DNA of 64,000 nt from NCBI GenBank assembly GCA_022511385.1, contig JAFLRN010000006.1, positions 1 through 64,000 on the forward strand, in the 5' to 3' direction. The DNA is from Acetatifactor sp. (GTDB taxonomy: Bacteria > Bacillota > Clostridia > Lachnospirales > Lachnospiraceae). Below the pieces are notes generated by a model that ran no database searches, was not told the DNA's origin, and was given only the letters and a program-made list of their open reading frames with translations. The translations under genes and the position numbers were made by a program. Positions 1 through 9,246 of the stretch are shown here, piece after piece; position 1 is the first letter of the stretch; the number at the start of each line of letters is the position of its first letter.

Positions 1-2
1 AT

Positions 3-731
3 CAGGCAAGGATAACATTATTTAATATGCTTGATTATGCGTATCAAAATGATGTAATTATTAAAAATCCTTGTAATGGGATGGTGAAATCTGATATTGG
101 AAAGCCTGTGCAGAAGAAAGAAGCACTGACATTAGAGCAACAGAAAAGATTTGTAAGGGGAATCGTGGGAAATGCATACGAGTACCAATACAGATTTTTG
201 CTTCAGACAGGGCTTAGGACAGGAGAACTTGTAGGTTTGAAATGGACAGATGTTGATTTTGATAACCGCACCCTGACGATTAGCCGCTCTATGGAATATC
301 GCCACTCTACCGAAGAATGGAGAATAGGAGAACCCAAGAGTAAATCGGGGTATCGGTCAATTCCATTGACGGATGAAGCAATAGATATGCTGCGGAAACA
401 GAAGCAGAAGAATCTTGAGATCAAAGTAATTCCAATGGAATGGTCAGAGTTTGTTTTCCTGTGCAGAAAGGGAACGCCAGTCAAAAACAGTACCTATGAC
501 ACCATGTTGTTTAAACAGTGTGACAAAATAGGGATTCCAAGATTCTCCATGCACGTACTGCGGCATACCTTTGCCACAAGATGTATCGAGGGCGGTATGA
601 AACCGAAAACTTTACAGACGATACTCGGGCACTCTAACATCGGAATTACAATGAATCTGTACGTACACACGACAGAAGATGAAAAACACAAAGAAATCGA
701 GAAAATTGCAGCCTCGCTCAAGGTGGTTTAA
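3..731 (+). CDS. Tyrosine-type site-specific integrase, C-terminal part (5' end outside window)
   Basis: Frame is open to the left edge (QARITLFN|MLDYAYQND...). Catalytic motifs visible: TGLRTGELVGLKW, HVLRHTFATR, LGHSNIGITMNLYVH. Confidence 0.9.
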   Translation, partial: QARITLFNMLDYAYQNDVIIKNPCNGMVKSDIGKPVQKKEALTLEQQKRFVRGIVGNAYEYQYRFLLQTGLRTGELVGLKWTDVDFDNRTLTISRSMEYRHSTEEWRIGEPKSKSGYRSIPLTDEAIDMLRKQKQKNLEIKVIPMEWSEFVFLCRKGTPVKNSTYDTMLFKQCDKIGIPRFSMHVLRHTFATRCIEGGMKPKTLQTILGHSNIGITMNLYVHTTEDEKHKEIEKIAASLKVV

Positions 732-820
732 AGATTGGTACGTAAATTGGTACGCAACCAAACCCCTGAAAGGCGAAAACCCTATAAAATAAAGGAAAAA
801 TCAAAGGAGATTAGGATAAA

Positions 821-1918
821 ATGAAACTAGGAATCGTCGGATTACCTAATGTGGGAAAAAGCACACTCTTTAATTCATTGACAAAGGCGGGAGCGGAGTC
901 GGCAAATTATCCGTTCTGCACCATTGACCCCAACGTGGGAGTGGTGGCAGTGCCGGACGAGCGGCTAAAGCTCCTGGGAGATATGTATCAGTCAAAGAAG
1001 GTAACTCCCGCTGTCATTGAGTTTGTAGATATCGCAGGACTGGTGAAGGGCGCGTCCAAGGGGGAGGGCCTCGGCAACCAGTTTTTGAGCAATATCCGTG
1101 AGGTGGACGCTATTGTACATGTGGTGCGGTGCTTTGAGGATGCCAACGTAGTGCATGTGGACGGCAGCGTCAATCCGCTGCGGGATATTGAGACCATCAA
1201 CCTTGAGCTGATCTTCTCCGATCTGGAGGTTTTGGAGAGACGTCTGTCCAAGGTTTCCAAAGCGGCTCGGATGGACAAGACCTACGCAAAGGAGTTAGCT
1301 CTTCTGGAGAGGGTGAAGGCTCATCTGGAGAGTGGAAAGCCTGCAAAGACAGTGGGGCTTTCGGATGAGGACGAGCTTTCGCTTATGAAGGAGTTTAACC
1401 TGCTGACATACAAGCCCGTGATCTATGCCGCCAACGTGGCGGAGGAGGATCTTGCAGATGACGGAGCGTCAAACGCCATGGTCGGGGAGGTGAAGGAGCT
1501 TGCCCAGAGCGAGGACAGTGAGGTCTTTGTCATCTGTGCCCAGATCGAGCAGGAAATCTCCGAGCTGGAGGAGGATGAGAAAGCCATGTTTCTGGAGGAC
1601 CTGGGACTGTCCGAGTCGGGACTGGAGAAGCTGATCCGTGCCAGCTACCGTATCCTGGGACTGATGAGCTTCCTGACCGCCGGAGAGGATGAGACCAGGG
1701 CCTGGACCATCAAGATCGGCACGAAGGCGCCTCAGGCTGCAGGTAAGATCCACTCTGATTTTGAGAGAGGCTTTATCAAGGCTGAGGTGGTGAATTATAA
1801 GGATCTGTTGGAGCAGGGTTCCCTTGCTGCGGCCCGGGAAAAGGGACTTGTGGGCATCGAGGGAAAGGACTATGTGGTGAAGGACGGAGATGTGATCTTA
1901 TTCAGGTTTAATGTATAG
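821..1918 (+). CDS. ychF: Redox-regulated GTPase/ATPase YchF
   Basis: MKLGIVGLPNVGKSTLFNSLTKAGAESANYPFCTIDPNVGVV; C-terminal TGS-like region; 365 aa. Confidence 0.96.
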   Translation: MKLGIVGLPNVGKSTLFNSLTKAGAESANYPFCTIDPNVGVVAVPDERLKLLGDMYQSKKVTPAVIEFVDIAGLVKGASKGEGLGNQFLSNIREVDAIVHVVRCFEDANVVHVDGSVNPLRDIETINLELIFSDLEVLERRLSKVSKAARMDKTYAKELALLERVKAHLESGKPAKTVGLSDEDELSLMKEFNLLTYKPVIYAANVAEEDLADDGASNAMVGEVKELAQSEDSEVFVICAQIEQEISELEEDEKAMFLEDLGLSESGLEKLIRASYRILGLMSFLTAGEDETRAWTIKIGTKAPQAAGKIHSDFERGFIKAEVVNYKDLLEQGSLAAAREKGLVGIEGKDYVVKDGDVILFRFNV

Positions 1919-1932
1919 AAAGGCTGCAAAAC

Positions 1933-2847
1933 ATGAACGCAGGAGACATTGCATTTCCCAATCTGGGAATCTATTTGAAGAATGTACCCACCTCCTTTCA
2001 TATCTTTGGATTTGAGGTGTATTTTTACGGGTTGATCATTGGAATCGGAGTGATCGCAGGTATTCTGACGGCGGTCTACGTTGCAAAGGTTTCGGGGCAG
2101 GATCCTGAACTCTACTGGGATTTTGCGCTGTATGCTGTGATTTTCTCCATCCTTGGCGCCCGGATCTATTATGTTCTGTTTTCCTGGTCCGAGTTTAAAG
2201 GAAATCCGCTGCGGGTCTTTAACTTTCGGCAGGGCGGCCTGGCCATATACGGCGCTGTCATCGCAGCCTTTATCACCCTGTTCGTCTATGCCAGGGTAAA
2301 GAAACGGAATGCTCTGCTCATGGGGGATACAGCCATGGCGGGACTGATTCTGGGCCAGGCTATCGGCCGCTGGGGAAATTTTATGAACCGGGAGGTATTC
2401 GGCGAGTACTATAACGGCCTGTTTTCCATGCAGCTGCCGATTACGGCGGTCAGGGATGCGGGGGATATCACGGCAAATATTGCCGCGCATATTCCAGAAG
2501 GTGCGAACTATATCAATGTCCATCCCACTTTTCTTTACGAGAGTCTCTGGAATCTGCTGGTGTTTTTGTTGATCCTGTTGTGGCGGAAACACAAGAAATT
2601 TGATGGGGAGTTGTGTCTGCTGTATTTTGCTGGCTATGGCTTGGGACGGTTCATCATAGAAGGTATCCGCACTGATACCCTGTTTCTTCCCGGCACAACT
2701 GTTCCGGTATCCCAGGTACTATCTTTGCTCATGGTGGTTTTTGCAGTTGTAACAGATGTTCTGGTTCGGCTTAAGATGCGGAAACAATCAACAGAAGCTG
2801 TGATGCAGAATATGGAGAAGGTGTCGGAACAGGAGGAAAAAGAGTAA
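1933..2847 (+). CDS. lgt: Prolipoprotein diacylglyceryl transferase
   Basis: Multi-TM protein with GRWGNFMNREVFG and HPTFLYESLWN motifs typical of Lgt. Confidence 0.95.
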   Translation: MNAGDIAFPNLGIYLKNVPTSFHIFGFEVYFYGLIIGIGVIAGILTAVYVAKVSGQDPELYWDFALYAVIFSILGARIYYVLFSWSEFKGNPLRVFNFRQGGLAIYGAVIAAFITLFVYARVKKRNALLMGDTAMAGLILGQAIGRWGNFMNREVFGEYYNGLFSMQLPITAVRDAGDITANIAAHIPEGANYINVHPTFLYESLWNLLVFLLILLWRKHKKFDGELCLLYFAGYGLGRFIIEGIRTDTLFLPGTTVPVSQVLSLLMVVFAVVTDVLVRLKMRKQSTEAVMQNMEKVSEQEEKE

Positions 2848-2889
2848 GAAAATTAAAAACATTATTTTTTTATAAAAAAATTTTAAAAA

Positions 2890-2938
2890 AGGGCAGTTTT
2901 TGATAGGCCATAGATGTACTGTATCAAAAACTGCTCTT
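2890..2938. other. Inverted repeat (GAGCAGTTTTTGATA type hairpin)
   Basis: GGGCAGTTTTTGATA ... TATCAAAAACTGCTC; near-perfect 15-bp arms downstream of lgt. Confidence 0.7.
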
Positions 2939-2967
2939 ATACTATATCTTGTGGTTTGATGTCAAAA

Positions 2968-3001
2968 GGCGCTCCGAAGACCCCTTCGGAGCGCCTTTTT
3001 T
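2968..3001 (+). terminator. Intrinsic terminator
   Basis: GGCGCTCCGAAG-accc-CTTCGGAGCGCC followed by a T-run. Confidence 0.9.
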
Positions 3002-3025
3002 CGGCCTTTTGCAAAAAAATAGCAC

Positions 3026-3101
3026 TTGAAAAAAATTAATTATATGTTAAAATTTATATAAAAGTGGGATGGATGTGGCATCAAATCCCATAAAGTGGGA
3101 T
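3026..3101 (+). promoter_or_regulatory. mraZ/dcw promoter with MraZ-box-like repeats
   Basis: TTGAAA (3026) - 16 bp - TAAAAT (3048), then GTGG-containing repeats at 3064, 3075 and 3095 (AAAGTGGGAT twice). Confidence 0.65.
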
Positions 3102-3168
3102 GAAAGACCTAAAAAAACTGTTTTGATGCGAAATTCTGTGGCAGACCCATTTTTGATTGGTGGTGATG

Positions 3169-3603
3169 GCTATGTTCATGGGCAGATACAATCACACGAT
3201 CGATCCGAAAGGCAGGTTGAGCATTCCTTCAAAGTACCGTGAGATCTTGGGAGATGAATTTGTTGTATCGAAGGGAATGGATGGCTGCTTATTTGTGTAT
3301 GCGAACGAGGATTGGAAGGTCTTTGAGGCAAAGCTGGCATCACTGCCGTTGATCAATGAGGAAGCAAGGCAGTTTGCAAGATTTTTTCTGTCGGGTGCAA
3401 TGTACGTGACTGTGGATAAGCAGGGGCGGATTTTGATGCCCCAGGATTTACGGGACTTTGCTGGGCTGGAAAAGGATGTCGTGCTGGCTGGTATGGGCGG
3501 AAGGATTGAGATATGGAGCCTTGAGAAGTGGGAGAATAATAGTAGTCAGGTGGATATTAACCAGATTTCGCAGGGGATGTTGAATCTTGGGTTGACCATC
3601 TAA
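3169..3603 (+). CDS. mraZ: Transcriptional regulator MraZ
   Basis: FMGRYNHTIDPKGRLSIPSKYREILGD; first gene of dcw cluster. Exact start uncertain (3157-3175). Confidence 0.95.
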   Translation, partial: AMFMGRYNHTIDPKGRLSIPSKYREILGDEFVVSKGMDGCLFVYANEDWKVFEAKLASLPLINEEARQFARFFLSGAMYVTVDKQGRILMPQDLRDFAGLEKDVVLAGMGGRIEIWSLEKWENNSSQVDINQISQGMLNLGLTI

Positions 3604-3628
3604 GCTGCTGGTTGTGTTTGCGAGTGAC

Positions 3629-3766
3629 GCCCGGTTCCGGGAATGTTCCGCCGACAGACACGCTCCCGCTTGGAAAAACACGTAGCGGACACTAAGCTCG
3701 ACAGGACCTCGCTAAGTGCCGACGTGTTTTTAACAGTCTGCCGGAGGAACATTCCCGGAGCCGGGC
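3629..3766. repeat. Long imperfect palindrome (structured intergenic element) between mraZ and rsmH
   Basis: Outer arms GCCCGGTTCCGGGAATGTTCCGCCGACAGAC (3629-3659) / GTCTGCCGGAGGAACATTCCCGGAGCCGGGC (3736-3766); nested stem AAAACACGTAGCGGACACTAAGC / GCTAAGTGCCGACGTGTTTT. Confidence 0.8.
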
Positions 3767-3851
3767 TGGTTACCGCAGAGCATCTTTGTCAGACGGTGCC
3801 TGATACCAGCGAGGTTGAACTTTGCGGTTAGATAAAGAAAGGATGCCTGGT

Positions 3852-4790
3852 ATGGAATTTAAGCATTACTCTGTACTCCTGAGGGAGACGATAGAGCAGT
3901 TGCATGTGAAGGCGGATGGCATCTATGTGGATGGGACGCTGGGAGGCGGGGGACATGCTTATGAGGTGTGCAGCCGACTGAACGGAGGACATTTTTACGG
4001 GATCGATCAGGATGACGCGGCGATAGAGGCTGCGGGGAAAAGGCTGGCTCCTTTTGGGGACAGGGTGACGATCCTGAGAGATAATTATTGTAACATGAAG
4101 AGTACGCTGGCGGGAGAGGGCGTGGAACAGGTGGACGGTATTGTGCTGGATCTGGGCGTCTCTTCCTACCAGCTGGACACGGAAGACAGGGGCTTTTCGT
4201 ATCGGTTTGATGCTCCGCTGGATATGCGGATGGATCGCAGACAGGATATGACGGCACGGGATATTGTGAACGGTTATTCTGAGGGAGAGCTGTATCGCAT
4301 TATCAGGGACTATGGGGAAGATCGGTTTGCGGCCAATATTGCGAAGCATATTGTCAGAGCAAGGCAGGACAAGCCGGTGGAAACCACTTTTGAACTCAAT
4401 GAGATCATTAAGGCAGCCATTCCGGCAAGGATGCGCCAGAACGGGCATCCTTCCAAGCAGACCTTTCAGGCGATCAGAATTGAGTGCAACCGTGAGCTGG
4501 AAGTGCTGAAAAATTCGTTGGACGAGCTGATCGGGCTGCTTAGCCCGGGAGGAAGACTTTGCGTCATCACATTCCATTCTTTGGAGGATCGGATTGTGAA
4601 GACTGTGTTTAAAAGAAATGAAAATCCCTGCACCTGCCCACCGGGATTTCCAGTATGCGTGTGTGGGCAGAAGAGCAGGGGAAGTGTGGTGACGAAAAAA
4701 CCGATTCTTCCCGGCGAGGAGGAGCTTAAGGAAAACAATCGCTCCAAAAGCGCTAAGCTGAGAGTATTCGAAAAAGAAATAGAAGTTTAG
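3852..4790 (+). CDS. rsmH: 16S rRNA (cytosine(1402)-N(4))-methyltransferase
   Basis: [17 protein letters not shown]...[24 protein letters not shown]; typical start at internal Met of the ORF. Confidence 0.95.
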   Translation: MEFKHYSVLLRETIEQLHVKADGIYVDGTLGGGGHAYEVCSRLNGGHFYGIDQDDAAIEAAGKRLAPFGDRVTILRDNYCNMKSTLAGEGVEQVDGIVLDLGVSSYQLDTEDRGFSYRFDAPLDMRMDRRQDMTARDIVNGYSEGELYRIIRDYGEDRFAANIAKHIVRARQDKPVETTFELNEIIKAAIPARMRQNGHPSKQTFQAIRIECNRELEVLKNSLDELIGLLSPGGRLCVITFHSLEDRIVKTVFKRNENPCTCPPGFPVCVCGQKSRGSVVTKKPILPGEEELKENNRSKSAKLRVFEKEIEV

Positions 4791-5318
4791 TTGGAAAGCA
4801 GGAACTATATTATGAGCCGCAGCAGAAGGAATTACAGAACATCTTCATATGAGAAAAATCGGAGCGCGAACGCTGCAAGGGTAACCCGCAGCGCTTACGT
4901 TTACGGGAATACTGCGCGCGAAATTGAGATTACCAGAGAGATGGAGGAGCCCAGGAGGCAGCCCCGGCCCCAAGTCAGAAAGAACCGCGAGAGAGCGCGC
5001 CACATGAGCGCAGGATATGTGCTTTTTCTGGCGGCAGCCCTGTGTACGGCAGCCTTGGTCCTGGTGAACTATATTCAGCTTCAGGCACAGTTGACCAATC
5101 TGACAAAGAGCGTGGCCTCGAAAGAGAGCCAGCTGAACAGCATGCGCATCGCTAACGACGAGGAGTATAACCGGATATTGAACAGTGTTAACCTGGAGGA
5201 AGTCAAGCGAATTGCCATCGGCGAACTGGGCATGACCTATGCCGAGGAGGGTCAGATCATCACATACACAAACAAAAGAAATGACTACATGCGCCGGGCG
5301 ACGGACGAAAGTCATTAG
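4791..5318 (+). CDS. FtsL-like / septum formation initiator-type division protein
   Basis: Basic N-terminus, single TM segment, coiled coil, position between rsmH and PBP gene. Confidence 0.75.
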   Translation: MESRNYIMSRSRRNYRTSSYEKNRSANAARVTRSAYVYGNTAREIEITREMEEPRRQPRPQVRKNRERARHMSAGYVLFLAAALCTAALVLVNYIQLQAQLTNLTKSVASKESQLNSMRIANDEEYNRILNSVNLEEVKRIAIGELGMTYAEEGQIITYTNKRNDYMRRATDESH

Positions 5319-5332
5319 AAACGAGGTGCATC

Positions 5333-7429
5333 GTGAAAGGCGGCAGTCAAAGGACAAGCGTTCAGAAAAACAGATTCTCGATTAAAATGCAAAAGAAGCT
5401 GGTAGTACTGTTTGTATTGGTACTACTGGCTTTTGCCGGGTTAAGCGCCCGGCTTATCTACCTGGTCCGTGAGAAAGGGACCAGATATCAAAAACAGGTG
5501 CTGGCCCAGCAGCAATATGATTCCTCTACGATTCCGTACAGACGGGGAGACATTGTGGACAGTCAGGGAACCAGGCTGGCAACCAGCCAGAAGGTGTATA
5601 ACCTTGTGATCGATGCAAAGGTGATGCTGTACAGGGAGGCTTATCTGGAGCCCACCCTGCAGGCGCTGGGAGCAAATTTTGATCTGAATATGGCCCAGAT
5701 AAGGGAGTATGTGAACACGCATCCCACCTCATCCTGGTATGTGCCTCTGAGGCGCCTGACCTACGATCAGATCAGCGGCTTTCTGGCGGCACAGAAGAAG
5801 GATAATAATATTCAGGGCGTCTGGTTTGAGGAAGAGTACCAGCGGATCTATCCTTACGGGTCCCTGGCGGCGGATGTGATCGGATTTACCAGTACGGACA
5901 ATCAGGGAAGCTATGGACTGGAGGAGTATTACAACGATATCCTGAACGGGATCAACGGCAGGGAGTATGGCTACCTCAACGAGGATCTGGCACTGGAGCG
6001 CACAGTGAAGGCAGCTGTGGACGGCAACAGCATTCATACTACCATTGATATAAACGTACAGATGATCGTGGAAAAGTATCTCCAGAAGTTCATGGATGAG
6101 CATAAGGATAAGAATACTCCCGGCAATGGCGCAAACAATGTGGGTTGCATTATCATGCGGGTGGATACGGGGGAAATCCTGGCTATGGCCAGCGCTCCGG
6201 GCTATGATCTGAACGATGCCAGAAATCCTCAGAGTCTTCTGGGGATGAAGATGGTGGAACAGATCACCAACGCCAATGGTTATCAGGAGATCAGGAACAC
6301 CAACACTGTCATCGATCAGGCAGTTCTCGGTGCCATGGATGAAAGTCAAATATACTTAAACTTAAATAATCTGTGGAAAAATTTCTGCATTGCCGGGACA
6401 TATGAGCCGGGGTCCACTGCAAAGCCCTTTACAGTGGCAACTGCATTAGAGCTGGGGACAGTTACGCCAAACACCTTGATAGATTGCAACGGTCTCTTGG
6501 AGGTCGGCGGTTATAAGATCCACTGCCATAATGGGAGCGAAGGTGTACTTTCTCTGGAGCAGGCTGTGGCCAAATCCTGCAATGTGAGTATGATGAAGAT
6601 TGCCCAGAATATAGGAAAGCAGGACTTCCTGGAGTTTCAGAAAATTTTCAACTTTGGCCTGCGGACCAATATAGACCTGGCAGGCGAGGCAAGAACCGCC
6701 AGCCTAGTCTACACGGTTGACAGAATGGGGCCTACGGATCTTGCAACCAACAGCTTTGGACAGAATTTTAATGTGACCATGATAGAAATGATCACAGGGT
6801 TTTGTTCCCTTATCAACGGCGGCAATTATTATGAACCTCATATGGTGGACAGGATCACGAATTCCAGTGGAGCGACAGTGAAGAATATCGAACCCAGAGT
6901 GCTGAAGCAGACCGTCTCCGAGTCGACTTCAGCGTTGATCAGACAGTACTGCAACGCGGTGGTGGAGTATGGAACGGGACATACGGCCAGACCTGCCGGT
7001 TACATGATCGGCGGAAAGACAGGAACAGCTGAGACCATCGACCCTGTGACACATCAGCGTTCAGAGAGTGATCACGTGGTGTCCTTTATTGGCTACGCTC
7101 CCGCGGACGACCCCCAGATTGCCATCTATGTGGTGGTGGACAGGCCCAATGAGTCCAAACAGGGTGATGCAAAATATGCTACCCGCATTGTGAGAAGTAT
7201 CCTCACAGAGGTACTCCCTTATCTGAATATCTTCATGACGGTGGAAGTTACGCCGGAGGAACAGAAAGAGCTGGATGCACTGCATTTGGAGAATACATAT
7301 TATTATACCCAGCCCCAGGGAGATGACGCCCAGGGGGATGATCCCCAGACGGCAAAAGATGTCTTTCAGTCCGACGGGTCCGAGTCGGTGGTCGATCCCA
7401 GCGTACCTGTCAACCCCGACATCCTGTAG
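5333..7429 (+). CDS. Class B penicillin-binding protein (FtsI/PBP2-type transpeptidase)
   Basis: Dimerisation domain plus STAK, SCN and KTGTAET transpeptidase motifs; 698 aa. Confidence 0.93.
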   Translation: MKGGSQRTSVQKNRFSIKMQKKLVVLFVLVLLAFAGLSARLIYLVREKGTRYQKQVLAQQQYDSSTIPYRRGDIVDSQGTRLATSQKVYNLVIDAKVMLYREAYLEPTLQALGANFDLNMAQIREYVNTHPTSSWYVPLRRLTYDQISGFLAAQKKDNNIQGVWFEEEYQRIYPYGSLAADVIGFTSTDNQGSYGLEEYYNDILNGINGREYGYLNEDLALERTVKAAVDGNSIHTTIDINVQMIVEKYLQKFMDEHKDKNTPGNGANNVGCIIMRVDTGEILAMASAPGYDLNDARNPQSLLGMKMVEQITNANGYQEIRNTNTVIDQAVLGAMDESQIYLNLNNLWKNFCIAGTYEPGSTAKPFTVATALELGTVTPNTLIDCNGLLEVGGYKIHCHNGSEGVLSLEQAVAKSCNVSMMKIAQNIGKQDFLEFQKIFNFGLRTNIDLAGEARTASLVYTVDRMGPTDLATNSFGQNFNVTMIEMITGFCSLINGGNYYEPHMVDRITNSSGATVKNIEPRVLKQTVSESTSALIRQYCNAVVEYGTGHTARPAGYMIGGKTGTAETIDPVTHQRSESDHVVSFIGYAPADDPQIAIYVVVDRPNESKQGDAKYATRIVRSILTEVLPYLNIFMTVEVTPEEQKELDALHLENTYYYTQPQGDDAQGDDPQTAKDVFQSDGSESVVDPSVPVNPDIL

Positions 7430-7440
7430 TTTGTGCGCAT

Positions 7441-7490
7441 AACCTCATAAAAGTGGGAATAGAGTATATCAATACCCTTTTTATGAGGTT
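7441..7490 (+). promoter_or_regulatory. Hairpin between the two PBP genes overlapping the likely SD of the second
   Basis: AACCTCATAAAAGTGGG (7441-7457) / CCCTTTTTATGAGGTT (7475-7490); right arm contains GAGG just upstream of ATG 7495. Confidence 0.65.
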
Positions 7491-7494
7491 TTGT

Positions 7495-9246
7495 ATGTTG
7501 ACGGACAACAACAAGATCTTCCACAGAAAAAAAATCCTGGTAATGTTTCTGGCATGCACGGGCATTCTGCTGTTTCTCTTTGGCAGACTGATCTATCTCA
7601 GTGTCTGGAAGGCAGAGTATTATTCTCAGATGGCAACGGAGCTTCATGAGAGGGAGAGAAGCATTAAAGCCGCCCGGGGGCGCATTTTGGACCGAAACGG
7701 TAAGGTGCTGGCAGACAACAAAACAGTCTGTACCGTATCCGTCATACATAACCAGATCAAGGATCCGGAACAGGTCATCAAGGTGCTCTGTGAAGAGCTG
7801 GATCTGTCAGAGGAGTATGTGCGTGCCAGGGTGGAAAAATATTCTTCCATGGAGAGGATACGAAGTAATGTGGATAAAGCATTGGGTGACAGGATCAGGG
7901 AATACGATCTGGAGGGCGTGAAGGTTGATGAGGATTATAAGCGCTATTACCCTTACAGCGAACTGGCAAGCAAGGTACTTGGGTTCACCGGCAGTGACAA
8001 TCAGGGCATCATTGGTCTGGAGGTAATCTACGAGGAATATCTTCAGGGAGAACCCGGAAAGATCCTTACTGTAACGGACGCTGCGGGCATTGAAGTGGAG
8101 GCAGCGGGGGAACGCCGGATAGAGCCGGTGGCCGGAAGTGATCTTGTCATCAGCATGGATATGAACATTCAGTCTTATGCTACCCAGCTTGCTGCTCAGG
8201 CCATGGCGGCGAAACAGGCGGACAGCGTCTCTATTTTGGTAATGAATCCCCAGAACGGGGAAATGCTGGCGATGGTGAATGTGCCGGAATTTGATCTGAA
8301 TAATCCGTTTGAGCTGCCGGAGGATATGTCAGCCAATCTCACAAATGAGGAACAGCAGAATCTGTTGAATTCCATCTGGAGAAACGGCTGTATCAACGAC
8401 ACCTACGAGCCCGGATCCACATTTAAGATCATTACAGCGGCAGCGGGTCTGGAGGAAGGCGTTGTCACGCCGAACAGTACCTTCAGCTGTCCCGGCTTTA
8501 TCATGGTGGATGACAGACGGATCCGCTGTCATAAGGTGGCAGGCCATGGCTCCCAGGATTTTATTCATGCCACCATGAATTCCTGTAACCCGGTGTTTAT
8601 TACCGTGGGCCTGAGGCTGGGCGTAGAGAATTATTATAAATATTTTGAACAGTTTGGTCTGAAGCGGAAGACCGGAATTGACTTGCCCGGAGAGGCGGGA
8701 ACCATCATGCACCGGATGGAGGACATGGGGAACGTGGAGCTTGCCACGGTATCCTTCGGCCAGTCCTTTCAGATTACACCCATCCAGCTTTTGACCACAG
8801 CGGCATCCATCGTAAACGGAGGGAACCGCATTACACCCCATTTTGGGATGCAGACTCTGGATGAAGGGGGAAATGTGCTGGAAACCTTTACCTATCCTGT
8901 CACAACGGACATTGTCTCAGACGAGACCAGTGCCATCATGCGGGAGATTCTGGAGCGGGTGGTGTCAGAGGGCTCGGGAAAGAACGGCGCGGTGGAGGGT
9001 TTCAGCGTGGGAGGAAAGACAGCCACAAGCCAGACACTGCCAAGGGGCAGCGGCAGATACATAGCATCTTTTGTGGGTTTTGCGCCCGCGGAGGATCCCC
9101 AGGTCATGGCTCTCGCCATCGTCAACAATCCTCAGGGTACCTACTACGGCGGTCAGGTTGCAGCTCCCATTGTCAGGCAGCTTTTTGAAAATATTCTTCC
9201 GTATTTGGGAATTAAGGAGTATAATCAAGAAAATGAGCAGAGTTAA
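7495..9246 (+). CDS. Class B penicillin-binding protein (SpoVD-like)
   Basis: EPGSTFK, NSCNP and GGKTATS motifs; start placed at MLTDNNK after the hairpin. Confidence 0.9.
   Translation: MLTDNNKIFHRKKILVMFLACTGILLFLFGRLIYLSVWKAEYYSQMATELHERERSIKAARGRILDRNGKVLADNKTVCTVSVIHNQIKDPEQVIKVLCEELDLSEEYVRARVEKYSSMERIRSNVDKALGDRIREYDLEGVKVDEDYKRYYPYSELASKVLGFTGSDNQGIIGLEVIYEEYLQGEPGKILTVTDAAGIEVEAAGERRIEPVAGSDLVISMDMNIQSYATQLAAQAMAAKQADSVSILVMNPQNGEMLAMVNVPEFDLNNPFELPEDMSANLTNEEQQNLLNSIWRNGCINDTYEPGSTFKIITAAAGLEEGVVTPNSTFSCPGFIMVDDRRIRCHKVAGHGSQDFIHATMNSCNPVFITVGLRLGVENYYKYFEQFGLKRKTGIDLPGEAGTIMHRMEDMGNVELATVSFGQSFQITPIQLLTTAASIVNGGNRITPHFGMQTLDEGGNVLETFTYPVTTDIVSDETSAIMREILERVVSEGSGKNGAVEGFSVGGKTATSQTLPRGSGRYIASFVGFAPAEDPQVMALAIVNNPQGTYYGGQVAAPIVRQLFENILPYLGIKEYNQENEQS

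Noticed and set aside
1870-2592. 240-aa minus-strand ORF antisense to lgt
   Set aside because: Antisense shadow of lgt with no domain.
3643-3831. 62-aa plus-strand ORF between mraZ and rsmH
   Set aside because: It lies inside the long palindrome; the open frame is explained by the structured repeat and has no RBS or family signal.
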